Shown here: positions 27,268-34,307 of the stretch, one piece after another
Numbering within the stretch: the first letter of the stretch is position 1
How the letters are laid out: each line of letters begins with the position of its first letter
Source of the DNA: Bacteroidales bacterium
GTDB taxonomy: Bacteria; Bacteroidota; Bacteroidia; Bacteroidales; UBA12170
NCBI GenBank assembly: GCA_021157585.1
Contig: JAGGWH010000160.1
Coordinates: 1-44,930, forward strand
Direction: 5' to 3'
DNA length: 44,930 nucleotides
Program-made: the position numbers and the translations under genes
Notes under the pieces: generated by a model
Seen by the model: the letters and a program-made list of their open reading frames with translations, nothing else
Told to the model about the DNA's origin: nothing
The model's database searches: none

Positions 27268-28473
27268 ATGAGTAGAGGAAAAGACATAAAGCCACATATT
27301 GGAATTTTTGGCAGACGTAATTATGGTAAAAGCAGCTTGATAAATACATTGGCAAATCAAGATATTGCTATTGTTTCTGATATTGCCGGAACGACTACCG
27401 ATCCTGTTAAGAAATCAATGGAGATTGCTGGTTTGGGTCCTGTAATACTTGTCGATACTGCTGGTATTGACGATGATAGTAGGCTCGGTCAGGAACGAAT
27501 CAAAAAAAGTATCCTTCAAATAAGTCAAATAGATTTGGCTATTCTTGTAATTGTAAATAATGTTTTTGAGTCTTTTGAAGATGATTTAGTAGAGCTGTTT
27601 TCAAAGCAAGATGTTCCGTTTTTGATTGTTCAAAATAAAACAGATATTTTTCCAATTGATAAAATCAAATCAAATGCATTAGCGGCTCGACTACAAGTAC
27701 CATTGATTAATTTCAGTTGCTTAAAGAAGGATAATACATCGCTTCTTCATCAGGAAATTAATAAAATGATGCCTAGGAATGCCCTGCATTTTAATAGTCT
27801 GATTGGAGATATTATAAAAAAAGATGATGTAGTTTTATTGGTAACTCCAATTGATAGTGAAGCTCCTGTTGGACGTATGATTTTGCCACAAGTACAGCTT
27901 ATTCGCGATATATTAGATAATCACGCTGTTGTTGTTACTTTGCGCGAAACAGAATTGGAGAAGTATATCAAGATTATGCATCCAAAACCCGTTTTAGTGG
28001 TAACAGATAGTCAGGCTTTTAAATTTGTAGATTCGGTAGTCCCGACAGAAATTCCACTTACAGGTTTTAGTGTTGTTTTAGCTCGACAAAAAGGTAATTT
28101 TAAGGCTTATTTGGAGGGAACACCAAAGTTGGCAGAACTAAAAAATGGCGATAGAATATTATTGCTTGAGTCTTGTACACATCATGTTTCTTGCGATGAT
28201 ATAGGACAAGTAAAAATCCCAAAATGGGTAAACGATTTTACAGGTAAAAAAATAGAATATGAAATGGTTTCCGGATTAGAAGCATTGAAGAAACCAATTA
28301 CGGATTACGCTCTGGTTATTCAATGCGGTGGTTGTGTGATTACTCAAAAACAAGTAAAAAATCGTTTACGCCCTGCCATTGAAGCAGGAGTTCCGGTAAC
28401 GAATTATGGTTTAGCTATCGCATTTATGCATGGCATTTTTAATCGAGCTACGGCTCCATTTATAATAGATTAG
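27268..28473 (+). CDS. hydF: [FeFe]-hydrogenase H-cluster maturation GTPase HydF
   Basis: HydF is the scaffold that carries the 2Fe precursor made by HydE and HydG to apo-HydA. The 401-aa protein has a GTPase domain: G1 GRRNYGKS at 15-22, GTTTDP at 41-46, DTAG at 63-66 and NKTD at 123-126. A dimerisation domain follows, then the cluster domain with ESCTHH (C303, H305) and QCGGC (C353, C356). The usual sequence at the last motif is HCGGC, so the ligand histidine is Q352 here. NYGLAIAFMHGIFNRA closes the family pattern. hydE, hydG and hydA are not in the window. The gene implies hydrogen metabolism in an anaerobe. Confidence 0.95.
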   Translation: MSRGKDIKPHIGIFGRRNYGKSSLINTLANQDIAIVSDIAGTTTDPVKKSMEIAGLGPVILVDTAGIDDDSRLGQERIKKSILQISQIDLAILVIVNNVFESFEDDLVELFSKQDVPFLIVQNKTDIFPIDKIKSNALAARLQVPLINFSCLKKDNTSLLHQEINKMMPRNALHFNSLIGDIIKKDDVVLLVTPIDSEAPVGRMILPQVQLIRDILDNHAVVVTLRETELEKYIKIMHPKPVLVVTDSQAFKFVDSVVPTEIPLTGFSVVLARQKGNFKAYLEGTPKLAELKNGDRILLLESCTHHVSCDDIGQVKIPKWVNDFTGKKIEYEMVSGLEALKKPITDYALVIQCGGCVITQKQVKNRLRPAIEAGVPVTNYGLAIAFMHGIFNRATAPFIID

Positions 28474-28545
28474 GCTGTAAAATTAACAGATATAGAAAAA
28501 TCTTAGTGTAACTTTATGAAAGATTATTGTTAAAAAAACAAGACA

Positions 28546-29247
28546 ATGAATATAATTATAACAGGTGCCAGTAAAGGAATAGGGTATTATGCCGCTATAA
28601 AATTAGCCGACAGATGTGGAAATAATATTTTGGCCATTGCTCGTTCCGAAGAAAAATTGTTAGCATTAAAAAATAAAGTTGAAGCTGAACACCCTAGTTC
28701 GAACTTAAACTATTTGGTTTTTGATTTTTATAATGATGATTTCAAAACATTAGAAAATGCGATAAAGAATCATTTTAATCAGATAGATATTTTAATTAAT
28801 AATGCCGGTTTTTTGGTAGCAAAACCTTTTTTGGAAATTACTTCTAAAGATTTTGATCAATCTTTTGGTGTAAATATAAAAGCTGCTTTTCGCCTGTCTC
28901 AGATTGTTGTTCCTTTGATGAAAGAAGGAGCGCATATTGTTAATGTGAGCAGTATGGGTGGAGTTCAGGGGAGTGTAAAATTCCCGGGTATGAGTGTGTA
29001 TTCTGCAAGTAAAGGCGCTGTTTCTATTTTTACTGAAAGTTTGGCTGCTGAACTTACGGAAAAAGATATTAAAGTGAATGCTTTAGCCTTTGGTGCTGTA
29101 GATACTGAAATGTTACGATCTGCTTTTCCCGATTATAAAGCTCCTATAAATGCCAACGAAATGGGGGAATATTTAGCTGAATTTGCTTGCTCCGGAGCAA
29201 AATATTATAATGGTAAAGTATTGCAAGTTTCTGTTTCAACACCATAA
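28546..29247 (+). CDS. Short-chain dehydrogenase/reductase (SDR)
   Basis: This is a 233-aa classical SDR with a Rossmann fold: TGASKGIG (6-13), NNAG (85-88), the catalytic serine around S135/S136 and YSASK (Y152, K156). It should use NAD(P)H to reduce a carbonyl or oxidise an alcohol. The protein resembles 3-oxoacyl-ACP reductases and sepiapterin-type reductases, but nothing nearby fixes the substrate. It starts 72 nt after hydF with no terminator between, so it may be co-transcribed. Confidence 0.85.
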   Translation: MNIIITGASKGIGYYAAIKLADRCGNNILAIARSEEKLLALKNKVEAEHPSSNLNYLVFDFYNDDFKTLENAIKNHFNQIDILINNAGFLVAKPFLEITSKDFDQSFGVNIKAAFRLSQIVVPLMKEGAHIVNVSSMGGVQGSVKFPGMSVYSASKGAVSIFTESLAAELTEKDIKVNALAFGAVDTEMLRSAFPDYKAPINANEMGEYLAEFACSGAKYYNGKVLQVSVSTP

Positions 29248-29293
29248 ATTTTATACCTGAAATTAATGAAATCTTTATATCGAACTTAGGATA

Positions 29294-29899
29294 TCATTTT
29301 TTTGCTAAACGCTTTCTTGTTTTCTTTTTCATAACGGAATAGCCAAATTTGCCAATAAATTTTCCAACTTCATGATATTCGCCATGTGAGTAAACAATAG
29401 GTATGCTTTTGTTAAAATCAAATTTTCCTGTTGTCGGGTTTAATAATGCTTTTGTAGCTTGAACGTGTACTACTTCGGCTAAGAACATATCATGAGAGCC
29501 TTGAGAAATTATTTGCTTTACTTTACATTCAATATTTATTGGCGATTCGGCAATAATAGGAGCATTAACTTTTTCGCCTTTTATGGGAGTTAGCTTCATT
29601 TCTTTAAATTTATCAAAATCACGACCCGATTTTACCCCACACCAATCTGTTGCAAAAGCTAGGTCTTTATTTGTGAGATTAATTACAAACTCGCCACTTT
29701 CAGCTATTAAATGATGAGAATGTCTGCTTTTTCTGATGGAGACATAAGCCATTGGAGGTGTGGTGTTTGTAGTCCCTGTCCAAGCAATAGTTATAATATT
29801 GTAGTTATCAGGACTATTCCCACAACTGACCATGGCGGCAGGAAGTGGATATACCATAGTCCCTGCTTTCCAATGTATTTTATTCAATTTTTTCTCCAT
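29294..29899 (-). CDS. Flavin reductase-like (flavoredoxin-type) FMN-binding protein
   Basis: This 201-aa protein has the split-barrel flavin reductase fold. Signs are the N-terminal PLPAAMVSCG, IITIAWTGTTNTTPPMAYVSIR, SHHLIAESGEFVINL and the later ATDWCGVKSGRDFDKF. The pattern is that of flavoredoxins and NAD(P)H:FMN oxidoreductases, which bind FMN and move electrons in anaerobes. A Lys/Arg-rich tail (MKKKTRKRLAKK) is a local oddity. The gene converges with the SDR and is divergent from aroD. Its -7 promoter box ends 5 nt before the ATG, suggesting a leaderless message. Confidence 0.85.
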   Translation of the reverse strand: MEKKLNKIHWKAGTMVYPLPAAMVSCGNSPDNYNIITIAWTGTTNTTPPMAYVSIRKSRHSHHLIAESGEFVINLTNKDLAFATDWCGVKSGRDFDKFKEMKLTPIKGEKVNAPIIAESPINIECKVKQIISQGSHDMFLAEVVHVQATKALLNPTTGKFDFNKSIPIVYSHGEYHEVGKFIGKFGYSVMKKKTRKRLAKK

Positions 29900-29903
29900 A
29901 CTT

Positions 29904-29911
29904 CAAACATA
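29904..29911 (-). promoter_or_regulatory. -7 element directly upstream of the flavin reductase gene
   Basis: TATGTTTG on the minus strand is an exact TAnnTTTG match and ends 5 nt before the ATG at 29899. Transcription would then begin at or next to the start codon. No clear TTG lies at the -33 position. Confidence 0.45.
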
Positions 29912-30002
29912 CATAATTTTTTAAAAAATGAACATAATTATTGCAATTTTGCTTTTGTAGAATTTCCTACTTTTACATTTTCAAATAGAGATAAGAAATA
30001 GA

Positions 30003-30665
30003 ATGGAAGATTTAAGTTTACGGATATGCCGAAGTGTACATTTTAATTCGTTGGAAAGTGCCAATGAGATATTTAGTACACCTAAGTTATTTGCTGAACT
30101 TCGTTTTGATCTATCGTCAATTTCTTTGGAAAGTATTTCTAAGTTGATATTACCGGAAAAGTTGATATTTACTTGTCGACCAAATTCTTGGAGTTATAAT
30201 AAACGATTAAAAGCTTATTCATTGGCCTTGGAAAGTGAGGTTGATTATATTGATTTGGATTTTGAAACTGATTTTGATTTGATTCGTGATTTAAAATCTG
30301 AAATGAGTTTGTCTAACACACAACTTATTCTTTCTCAGCATAATTATGCTTTAACACCTAACTATATGCAGTTGCAAGAAAGTGTCTATAAGGCTTTTGA
30401 TTTAGGAGCCGATATAGCTAAAATTATCACAACAGCGAGTGTAACTTCTGATGTGGATAGGGTATATAGTTTATATCAACGTTTTGACGATATAGTTGCC
30501 TTTGCTATGGGTGAAAAAGGGAGGGAATCAAGAGCTAAAATATTAACCCTTGGGGCTCCATTTACTTATGCAGCTTTTTCAGAACAAGAAAAAACGGCTC
30601 CCGGACAAATGGATTTTCAGCAAACAGTAGATCTATATCACCGTATTAAAACAGGTAGAATATGA
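30003..30665 (+). CDS. aroD: 3-dehydroquinate dehydratase, type I
   Basis: This enzyme catalyses the third shikimate-pathway step, dehydrating 3-dehydroquinate through a Schiff base. The 220-aa TIM barrel matches class I enzymes. Likely active-site residues are E32 and R34 (AELRFDL), H113 (LSQHN), the Schiff-base lysine K140 (ADIAKIITTA), the arginine of GRESRAK and the closing APGQ motif. It is the first gene of a three-gene shikimate cluster. Its TGA overlaps the aroE start as ATGA. Confidence 0.95.
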   Translation: MEDLSLRICRSVHFNSLESANEIFSTPKLFAELRFDLSSISLESISKLILPEKLIFTCRPNSWSYNKRLKAYSLALESEVDYIDLDFETDFDLIRDLKSEMSLSNTQLILSQHNYALTPNYMQLQESVYKAFDLGADIAKIITTASVTSDVDRVYSLYQRFDDIVAFAMGEKGRESRAKILTLGAPFTYAAFSEQEKTAPGQMDFQQTVDLYHRIKTGRI

Positions 30666-31435
30666 AACTAGCTGTCGTTGGAAATCCTATTGAACATAGT
30701 AAGAGCCCTATTATTTTTCAGTTTTTGTTTGATACTTTAAAATTTAATGCGAGCTATGAGAAAATTCTTCTCAATACTGCTGACGAAATCCCGAATCTTT
30801 TTGAAATGGGGTATACAGCTATAAATATTACTGCACCTTTCAAACAAAGTATTTTGCCGTTTTTGGATAAATTATCAGATGATGCCAACAAAATAGGTAG
30901 TGTAAATACGGTGGTTTTTAAAGAAGGAAAACTACTTGGATTTAATACTGATTATTTAGGCGTATTACACGCTCTGGAAGAAAATGGAAATGACTTATCT
31001 TTAAAAAAATGTTTGGTATTAGGTGCCGGTGGTGCCGCTAGAGCAGCTATATTTGGTTTAAAGAAAAGAAATGTTAGAATACAAATTTATAATCGAAGCG
31101 AGGATAAAGCAAAGGATTTAGCCGAGGAATTTGATGTGAATTTTATAAAAATAAAAGATTTGCAAAATGCTGTTACTGAGGCAGATATTTTGATTGACAC
31201 TTTGCCGGCTAATATTCAGTTACTTAAATTGGAAGATTTACATTCGGGCTTAACAATATTAGATGCTTCTTATCCTCATTCAGTTTATGAAGGAAGTAAT
31301 ATTAGGCAATTGATAGGAGGTGAACATTGGCTGTTACACCAAGCCATCCCTGCTTTTGAATTGTTTACAGGAATAAAATTAAGTAAAAATGATTACAATC
31401 AGGAAGTACTTTTAGATTTGCTGATTAAATCATAA
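30662..31435 (+). CDS. aroE: Shikimate dehydrogenase (NADP+)
   Basis: AroE reduces 3-dehydroshikimate to shikimate with NADPH. The 257-aa protein has the shikimate-binding GNPIEHSKSP (8-17), the catalytic lysine K61 in NITAPFK, D97 in NTDYLG and the NADP loop GAGGAA (121-126) followed by YNRSEDKA. The final HQAIPAFELFTG is also typical. The 4-nt ATGA overlap with aroD indicates translational coupling. The chorismate synthase gene follows after 10 nt. Confidence 0.96.
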   Translation: MKLAVVGNPIEHSKSPIIFQFLFDTLKFNASYEKILLNTADEIPNLFEMGYTAINITAPFKQSILPFLDKLSDDANKIGSVNTVVFKEGKLLGFNTDYLGVLHALEENGNDLSLKKCLVLGAGGAARAAIFGLKKRNVRIQIYNRSEDKAKDLAEEFDVNFIKIKDLQNAVTEADILIDTLPANIQLLKLEDLHSGLTILDASYPHSVYEGSNIRQLIGGEHWLLHQAIPAFELFTGIKLSKNDYNQEVLLDLLIKS

Positions 31436-31445
31436 AACATAGATT

Positions 31446-32417
31446 ATGAACACATTTGGTAGAAAATTTAAACTGTCTATTTTTGGCGAATCGCATGGCG
31501 AAGGAATTGGAATTGTTATTGATGGCTGTCCGGTTGGAATTTCTTTAAAAGAAGAAGATCTTAAAGCCGATTTTGATAGACGTAGAAGTGGAGCGCGAGG
31601 AACAACGCCTCGGATAGAACCCGATTTGCCAAAGATTCTGAGTGGCGTTTATCAAGGAAAAACAACTGGGGCTCCAATTGCTATCGTTTTTGAAAATACA
31701 AATACGCGGTCACACGATTATAATGAAACTCAAGAAATTCCACGCCCTGGTCATGCTGATTTTACCGCTAATCAGAAATATCAAGGGTTTAATGATCCTC
31801 GAGGTGGAGGCCATTTTTCAGGGAGAATAACTTTAGGTTTGGTTGCTGCCGGATATATTGCTAAGCAAATACTCAAAAATGTACATTTTGATGCCAAAGT
31901 AATGGAAGTGGGAGGAAGTACTGATATTGAGCTGATGGTGGATAAAGCATTAGCTGATGGTGATTCCGTTGGAGGTTTAATTGAATGTAAGGTAAATGGA
32001 CTCCCTATTGGTTTGGGAGAACCTTTTTTCGATTCGATAGAATCAATGATTAGTCATTTGGTATTTGCTATCCCTGCTACTAAAGGCATTGAATTTGGTT
32101 CCGGTTTTGCTGCTGCAACTATGAAAGGTAGCGCGCATAACGATGAAATTTTAGATGCTACAGGAAAGACAAAAACGAATTATGCCGGAGGTGTAAACGG
32201 AGGTATAAGCAATGGCAACGAATTGGTTTTTCGTGTTGCTGTTAAACCAACATCCAGCATTAGTAAAACGCAACATTCCTTTAATCAAACAAAGAATAAA
32301 ACGGAAGATTTTAATATTGTCGGTCGCCACGATGCTTGTATCGCTCTTCGAATTCCTGTAATTATTGAAGCCGTAGCGGCTATTGCAATAGTAGATTTAT
32401 TTTTGACTCAGAAGTAA
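31446..32417 (+). CDS. aroC: Chorismate synthase
   Basis: AroC forms chorismate from EPSP, using reduced FMN as a catalytic cofactor. Signature stretches are FGESHGEGIGIVIDGCP, RRRSGARGTTPRIEPD, PRPGHADF, DPRGGGHFSGR, AIPATKGIEFGSGF and GRHDACIALR. At 323 aa it is shorter than the ~350-360 aa usual for enterobacterial AroC. The missing part is the central insertion after GLVAAGYIAKQI, outside the recognised active-site motifs, so the enzyme should work. It completes the aroD-aroE-aroC cluster. Confidence 0.97.
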   Translation: MNTFGRKFKLSIFGESHGEGIGIVIDGCPVGISLKEEDLKADFDRRRSGARGTTPRIEPDLPKILSGVYQGKTTGAPIAIVFENTNTRSHDYNETQEIPRPGHADFTANQKYQGFNDPRGGGHFSGRITLGLVAAGYIAKQILKNVHFDAKVMEVGGSTDIELMVDKALADGDSVGGLIECKVNGLPIGLGEPFFDSIESMISHLVFAIPATKGIEFGSGFAAATMKGSAHNDEILDATGKTKTNYAGGVNGGISNGNELVFRVAVKPTSSISKTQHSFNQTKNKTEDFNIVGRHDACIALRIPVIIEAVAAIAIVDLFLTQK

Positions 32418-32593
32418 TAGCATCTTTATTTTGTAGAGGCGATTGAAAAGTTTTACTAACTTTACGTGAGCGTAATCGTCTGTCCCGATATTTTTTTGAT
32501 TTGTATAATGTGGACATCAAATGCATATTTAGAGGGATACTAGGAAATAAATTTTTGTTAAAAAAGAAAAAAATCAACTCACAGGTTTATTTT

Positions 32594-33169
32594 ATGCGTA
32601 ATTATAGTATATTTGCAGTCCAAATCATTATTGAAGATAGTTTATATGCTGTTAAATATAAGGATACTGAAGACAATGAATTTAGCCGATTATTTGAAGA
32701 TTGGTCTGACATTGAGATTTTGGAATCCTTTTTCGAAGAACATGAACAAGATTTACAAAGTGGTTTTTACAAAAATATTTCAGTAGAAGATGCCGTTGAA
32801 CAAACACTTGTAGAAGCAGAGGGGCTAGAACAATTAATAAAGGAGATTGCAGAAAAAGGAAAATCAGATGATTACCAAAATTTACAAACTCTTTTTAAAC
32901 CATTAAACAATAGAGATGAATATCCAATTCCCAGTTATCAAAAAACTAAAGTATATGGCTCCGCTAGAAATAGTTGGTTGCGCATGTACGCTATAAGGTT
33001 AGAAGCCAATACATTCGTAATAACGGGAGGAGCAATTAAATTAACTAGAACAATGAATGAACGAACGCATTTGTTAGAAGAATTGGAAAAATTAAAAAGC
33101 GTAAAGCAAGCCTTGATTGAAGAAGGAATAATTGATAGTGATAGTTTGATAGAATTCTTTGAGATATAA
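32594..33169 (+). CDS. Putative toxin of a toxin-antitoxin-chaperone module
   Basis: This is a 191-aa cytosolic protein that I cannot assign to a named family with certainty. The upstream in-frame ATG at 32501 would add 31 unconserved basic residues, so I take the ATG at 32594. The N-terminal half is acidic and helical. The C-terminal part (about 119-175) reads KVYGSARNSWLRMYAIRLE, then FVITGGAIKLTRTMNER and an Arg/Glu-rich helix. This strand-strand-helix pattern with WLR and IKLT resembles RelE/ParE/HigB-type toxins. It lies 7 nt before an HTH gene that in turn overlaps a SecB-like gene. Toxin identity rests on that context and on fold-level resemblance, not on catalytic proof. Confidence 0.6.
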   Translation: MRNYSIFAVQIIIEDSLYAVKYKDTEDNEFSRLFEDWSDIEILESFFEEHEQDLQSGFYKNISVEDAVEQTLVEAEGLEQLIKEIAEKGKSDDYQNLQTLFKPLNNRDEYPIPSYQKTKVYGSARNSWLRMYAIRLEANTFVITGGAIKLTRTMNERTHLLEELEKLKSVKQALIEEGIIDSDSLIEFFEI

Positions 33170-33176
33170 AGAAATT

Positions 33177-33626
33177 ATGAGCGAGATAAGAGATAATTTA
33201 AATAGTTTGGCAACTAAGTCCGATTGGATTGAGAAAGCTAACAAAAGGCAAGAAAATAAGGAATGGCTAAAACATTCTCAAAAAATTGCTCTAAAAGTGT
33301 TGAGAACACTTCGTAAAGAGAAGATTTCACAAAAAAACTTAGCAGAAATAATTGGTGTTTCGCCACAATACGTTAACAAGATTGTGAAAGGGAAAGAGAA
33401 CCTTACTCTGGAAACCATTTCAAAATTAGAAAAAGCTTTGGCTATTGATTTAATGGGTGTTTCGAAAACTTCGGAAAAGACAGAGTACATTTATAAAGAA
33501 AAGTATGTGTATTTCAATATCTATTCTTCAACAGGAACTGATGCTAAATCCGGAGTCATCTATTCAGAAAGTGATGTCTACGTTGAGGAGAAATTATTAA
33601 ATGAGAGCACTGTAAGTTATGGCTAA
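33177..33626 (+). CDS. HTH (Xre/HigA-like) antitoxin with C-terminal extension
   Basis: This is a 149-aa DNA-binding protein. A TTG at 33159 would overlap the toxin gene and is rejected in favour of the ATG at 33177, which has an AAAGAAA ribosome-binding context. An N-terminal helical segment (about 10-45) precedes an HTH_3 domain at 51-92, with KNLAEIIGVSPQYVNKIVKG as its core. After a short linker, residues 97-149 form an extra segment rich in Tyr, Ser and Val (YIYKEKYVYFNIYSS). In TAC systems such tails are the chaperone-addiction region that makes the antitoxin depend on its SecB-like partner. Its stop codon overlaps the next start by 8 nt. It probably represses its own operon. Confidence 0.75.
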   Translation: MSEIRDNLNSLATKSDWIEKANKRQENKEWLKHSQKIALKVLRTLRKEKISQKNLAEIIGVSPQYVNKIVKGKENLTLETISKLEKALAIDLMGVSKTSEKTEYIYKEKYVYFNIYSSTGTDAKSGVIYSESDVYVEEKLLNESTVSYG

Positions 33627-34068
33627 AAAAGGAAAAAGAAAAAATAATCCAATAGGGTTTTCATTGCGGAAGATAAGTACAGAACAATTTGCAGTTATTG
33701 AAGAAGCATATTTAGGTTCTGATAAGGAAATACAGTTAGGTATCGACTTAAGGTTTGGTCTTGATGTGGAAAATAAAGGTCTTGTTGCTTTTGTTAAAGT
33801 TCGTTTTGAACAAGAGAAATCTCCTTTTTTAGTTGTTGAAGTTGGGAACCATTTTGCCATTGATAATACAGCTTGGGAAAGTTTTCAAAAAGAGGATAAA
33901 GAAATGGTTTTACCAAAAGGATTTGCTTCTCATTTGGTAATGTTAACTATAGGCACTTTACGAGGCGTTCTTCATAGCAAAACGGAAAATACAAAATTTA
34001 ATAAGTTTTTGTTGCCAACAATAAATGTTACAGAATTAGTAAAATCTGATGTAGAACTATCAGAATAG
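33619..34068 (+). CDS. SecB-like protein, putative antitoxin chaperone
   Basis: This 149-aa protein appears to have the SecB fold. After a Lys-rich start come four beta-strand-like segments (QLGIDLRFGLDV, GLVAFVKVRFEQ, FLVVEVGNHFAI). A helix follows (FASHLVMLTIGTLRGVLHSK) and a closing FLLPTINVTELV. The closing part parallels SecB, in which a helix is followed by a Pro-containing strand ending in PxNFxxL. General SecB guards preproteins for SecA; TAC-type SecB instead stabilises an antitoxin. The 8-nt overlap with the antitoxin gene, and the absence of sec genes, favour the TAC role. It is short of ideal SecB similarity, so homology should be tested by structure. Confidence 0.6.
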   Translation: MAKKGKRKNNPIGFSLRKISTEQFAVIEEAYLGSDKEIQLGIDLRFGLDVENKGLVAFVKVRFEQEKSPFLVVEVGNHFAIDNTAWESFQKEDKEMVLPKGFASHLVMLTIGTLRGVLHSKTENTKFNKFLLPTINVTELVKSDVELSE

Positions 34069-34160
34069 AAATAGGTTTAAAGTTGATTTTTTATCCAAAT
34101 TCGTAACAAATAATTCCTCAAATCTTATATCGAATTCTCCTTAATGTTATAGGAAAGCTG

Positions 34161-34168
34161 TATATTTG
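34161..34168 (+). promoter_or_regulatory. -7 promoter element for the SulP gene
   Basis: TATATTTG, continuing GCAGCCGC, is an exact TAnnTTTG match in the gap after the SecB-like gene. It implies a ~130-nt untranslated leader before the SulP ATG. No known riboswitch was recognised in that leader. No -33 TTG is at the right spacing. Confidence 0.5.
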
Positions 34169-34307
34169 CAGCCGCAACATTACCTATTCCTTTTTGCAAG
34201 AATAATAATTTGTCCTTGCTTTAAACTAGCCTGAAACGACTAAGATTCTGGAGATGTTAAAGTGTTGGAAAGTAGATAAATACGAATTATTATTCTAAGA
34301 ATACATT

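Noticed and set aside
32463-32475. Small TTACG-TGAG-CGTAA hairpin between aroC and the TAC operon
   Set aside because: The stem is only 5 bp with no T run, too weak to call a terminator or operator without comparison to relatives.
32501-32593. Upstream in-frame start for the putative toxin
   Set aside because: It would add 31 basic residues with no coding character before MRNYSIFAVQ. The later ATG starts the recognisable beta-strand.
32608-32615. Perfect -7 box TATATTTG just inside the putative toxin gene
   Set aside because: It lies 14 nt after the chosen ATG, no in-frame ATG follows closely, and no TTG stands at -33. It is probably a chance match in AT-rich coding sequence.
34169-34307. 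Riboswitch in the SulP leader
   Set aside because: No conserved core of a known riboswitch class and no clear terminator or anti-terminator pair could be seen; kept only as a leader of interest.
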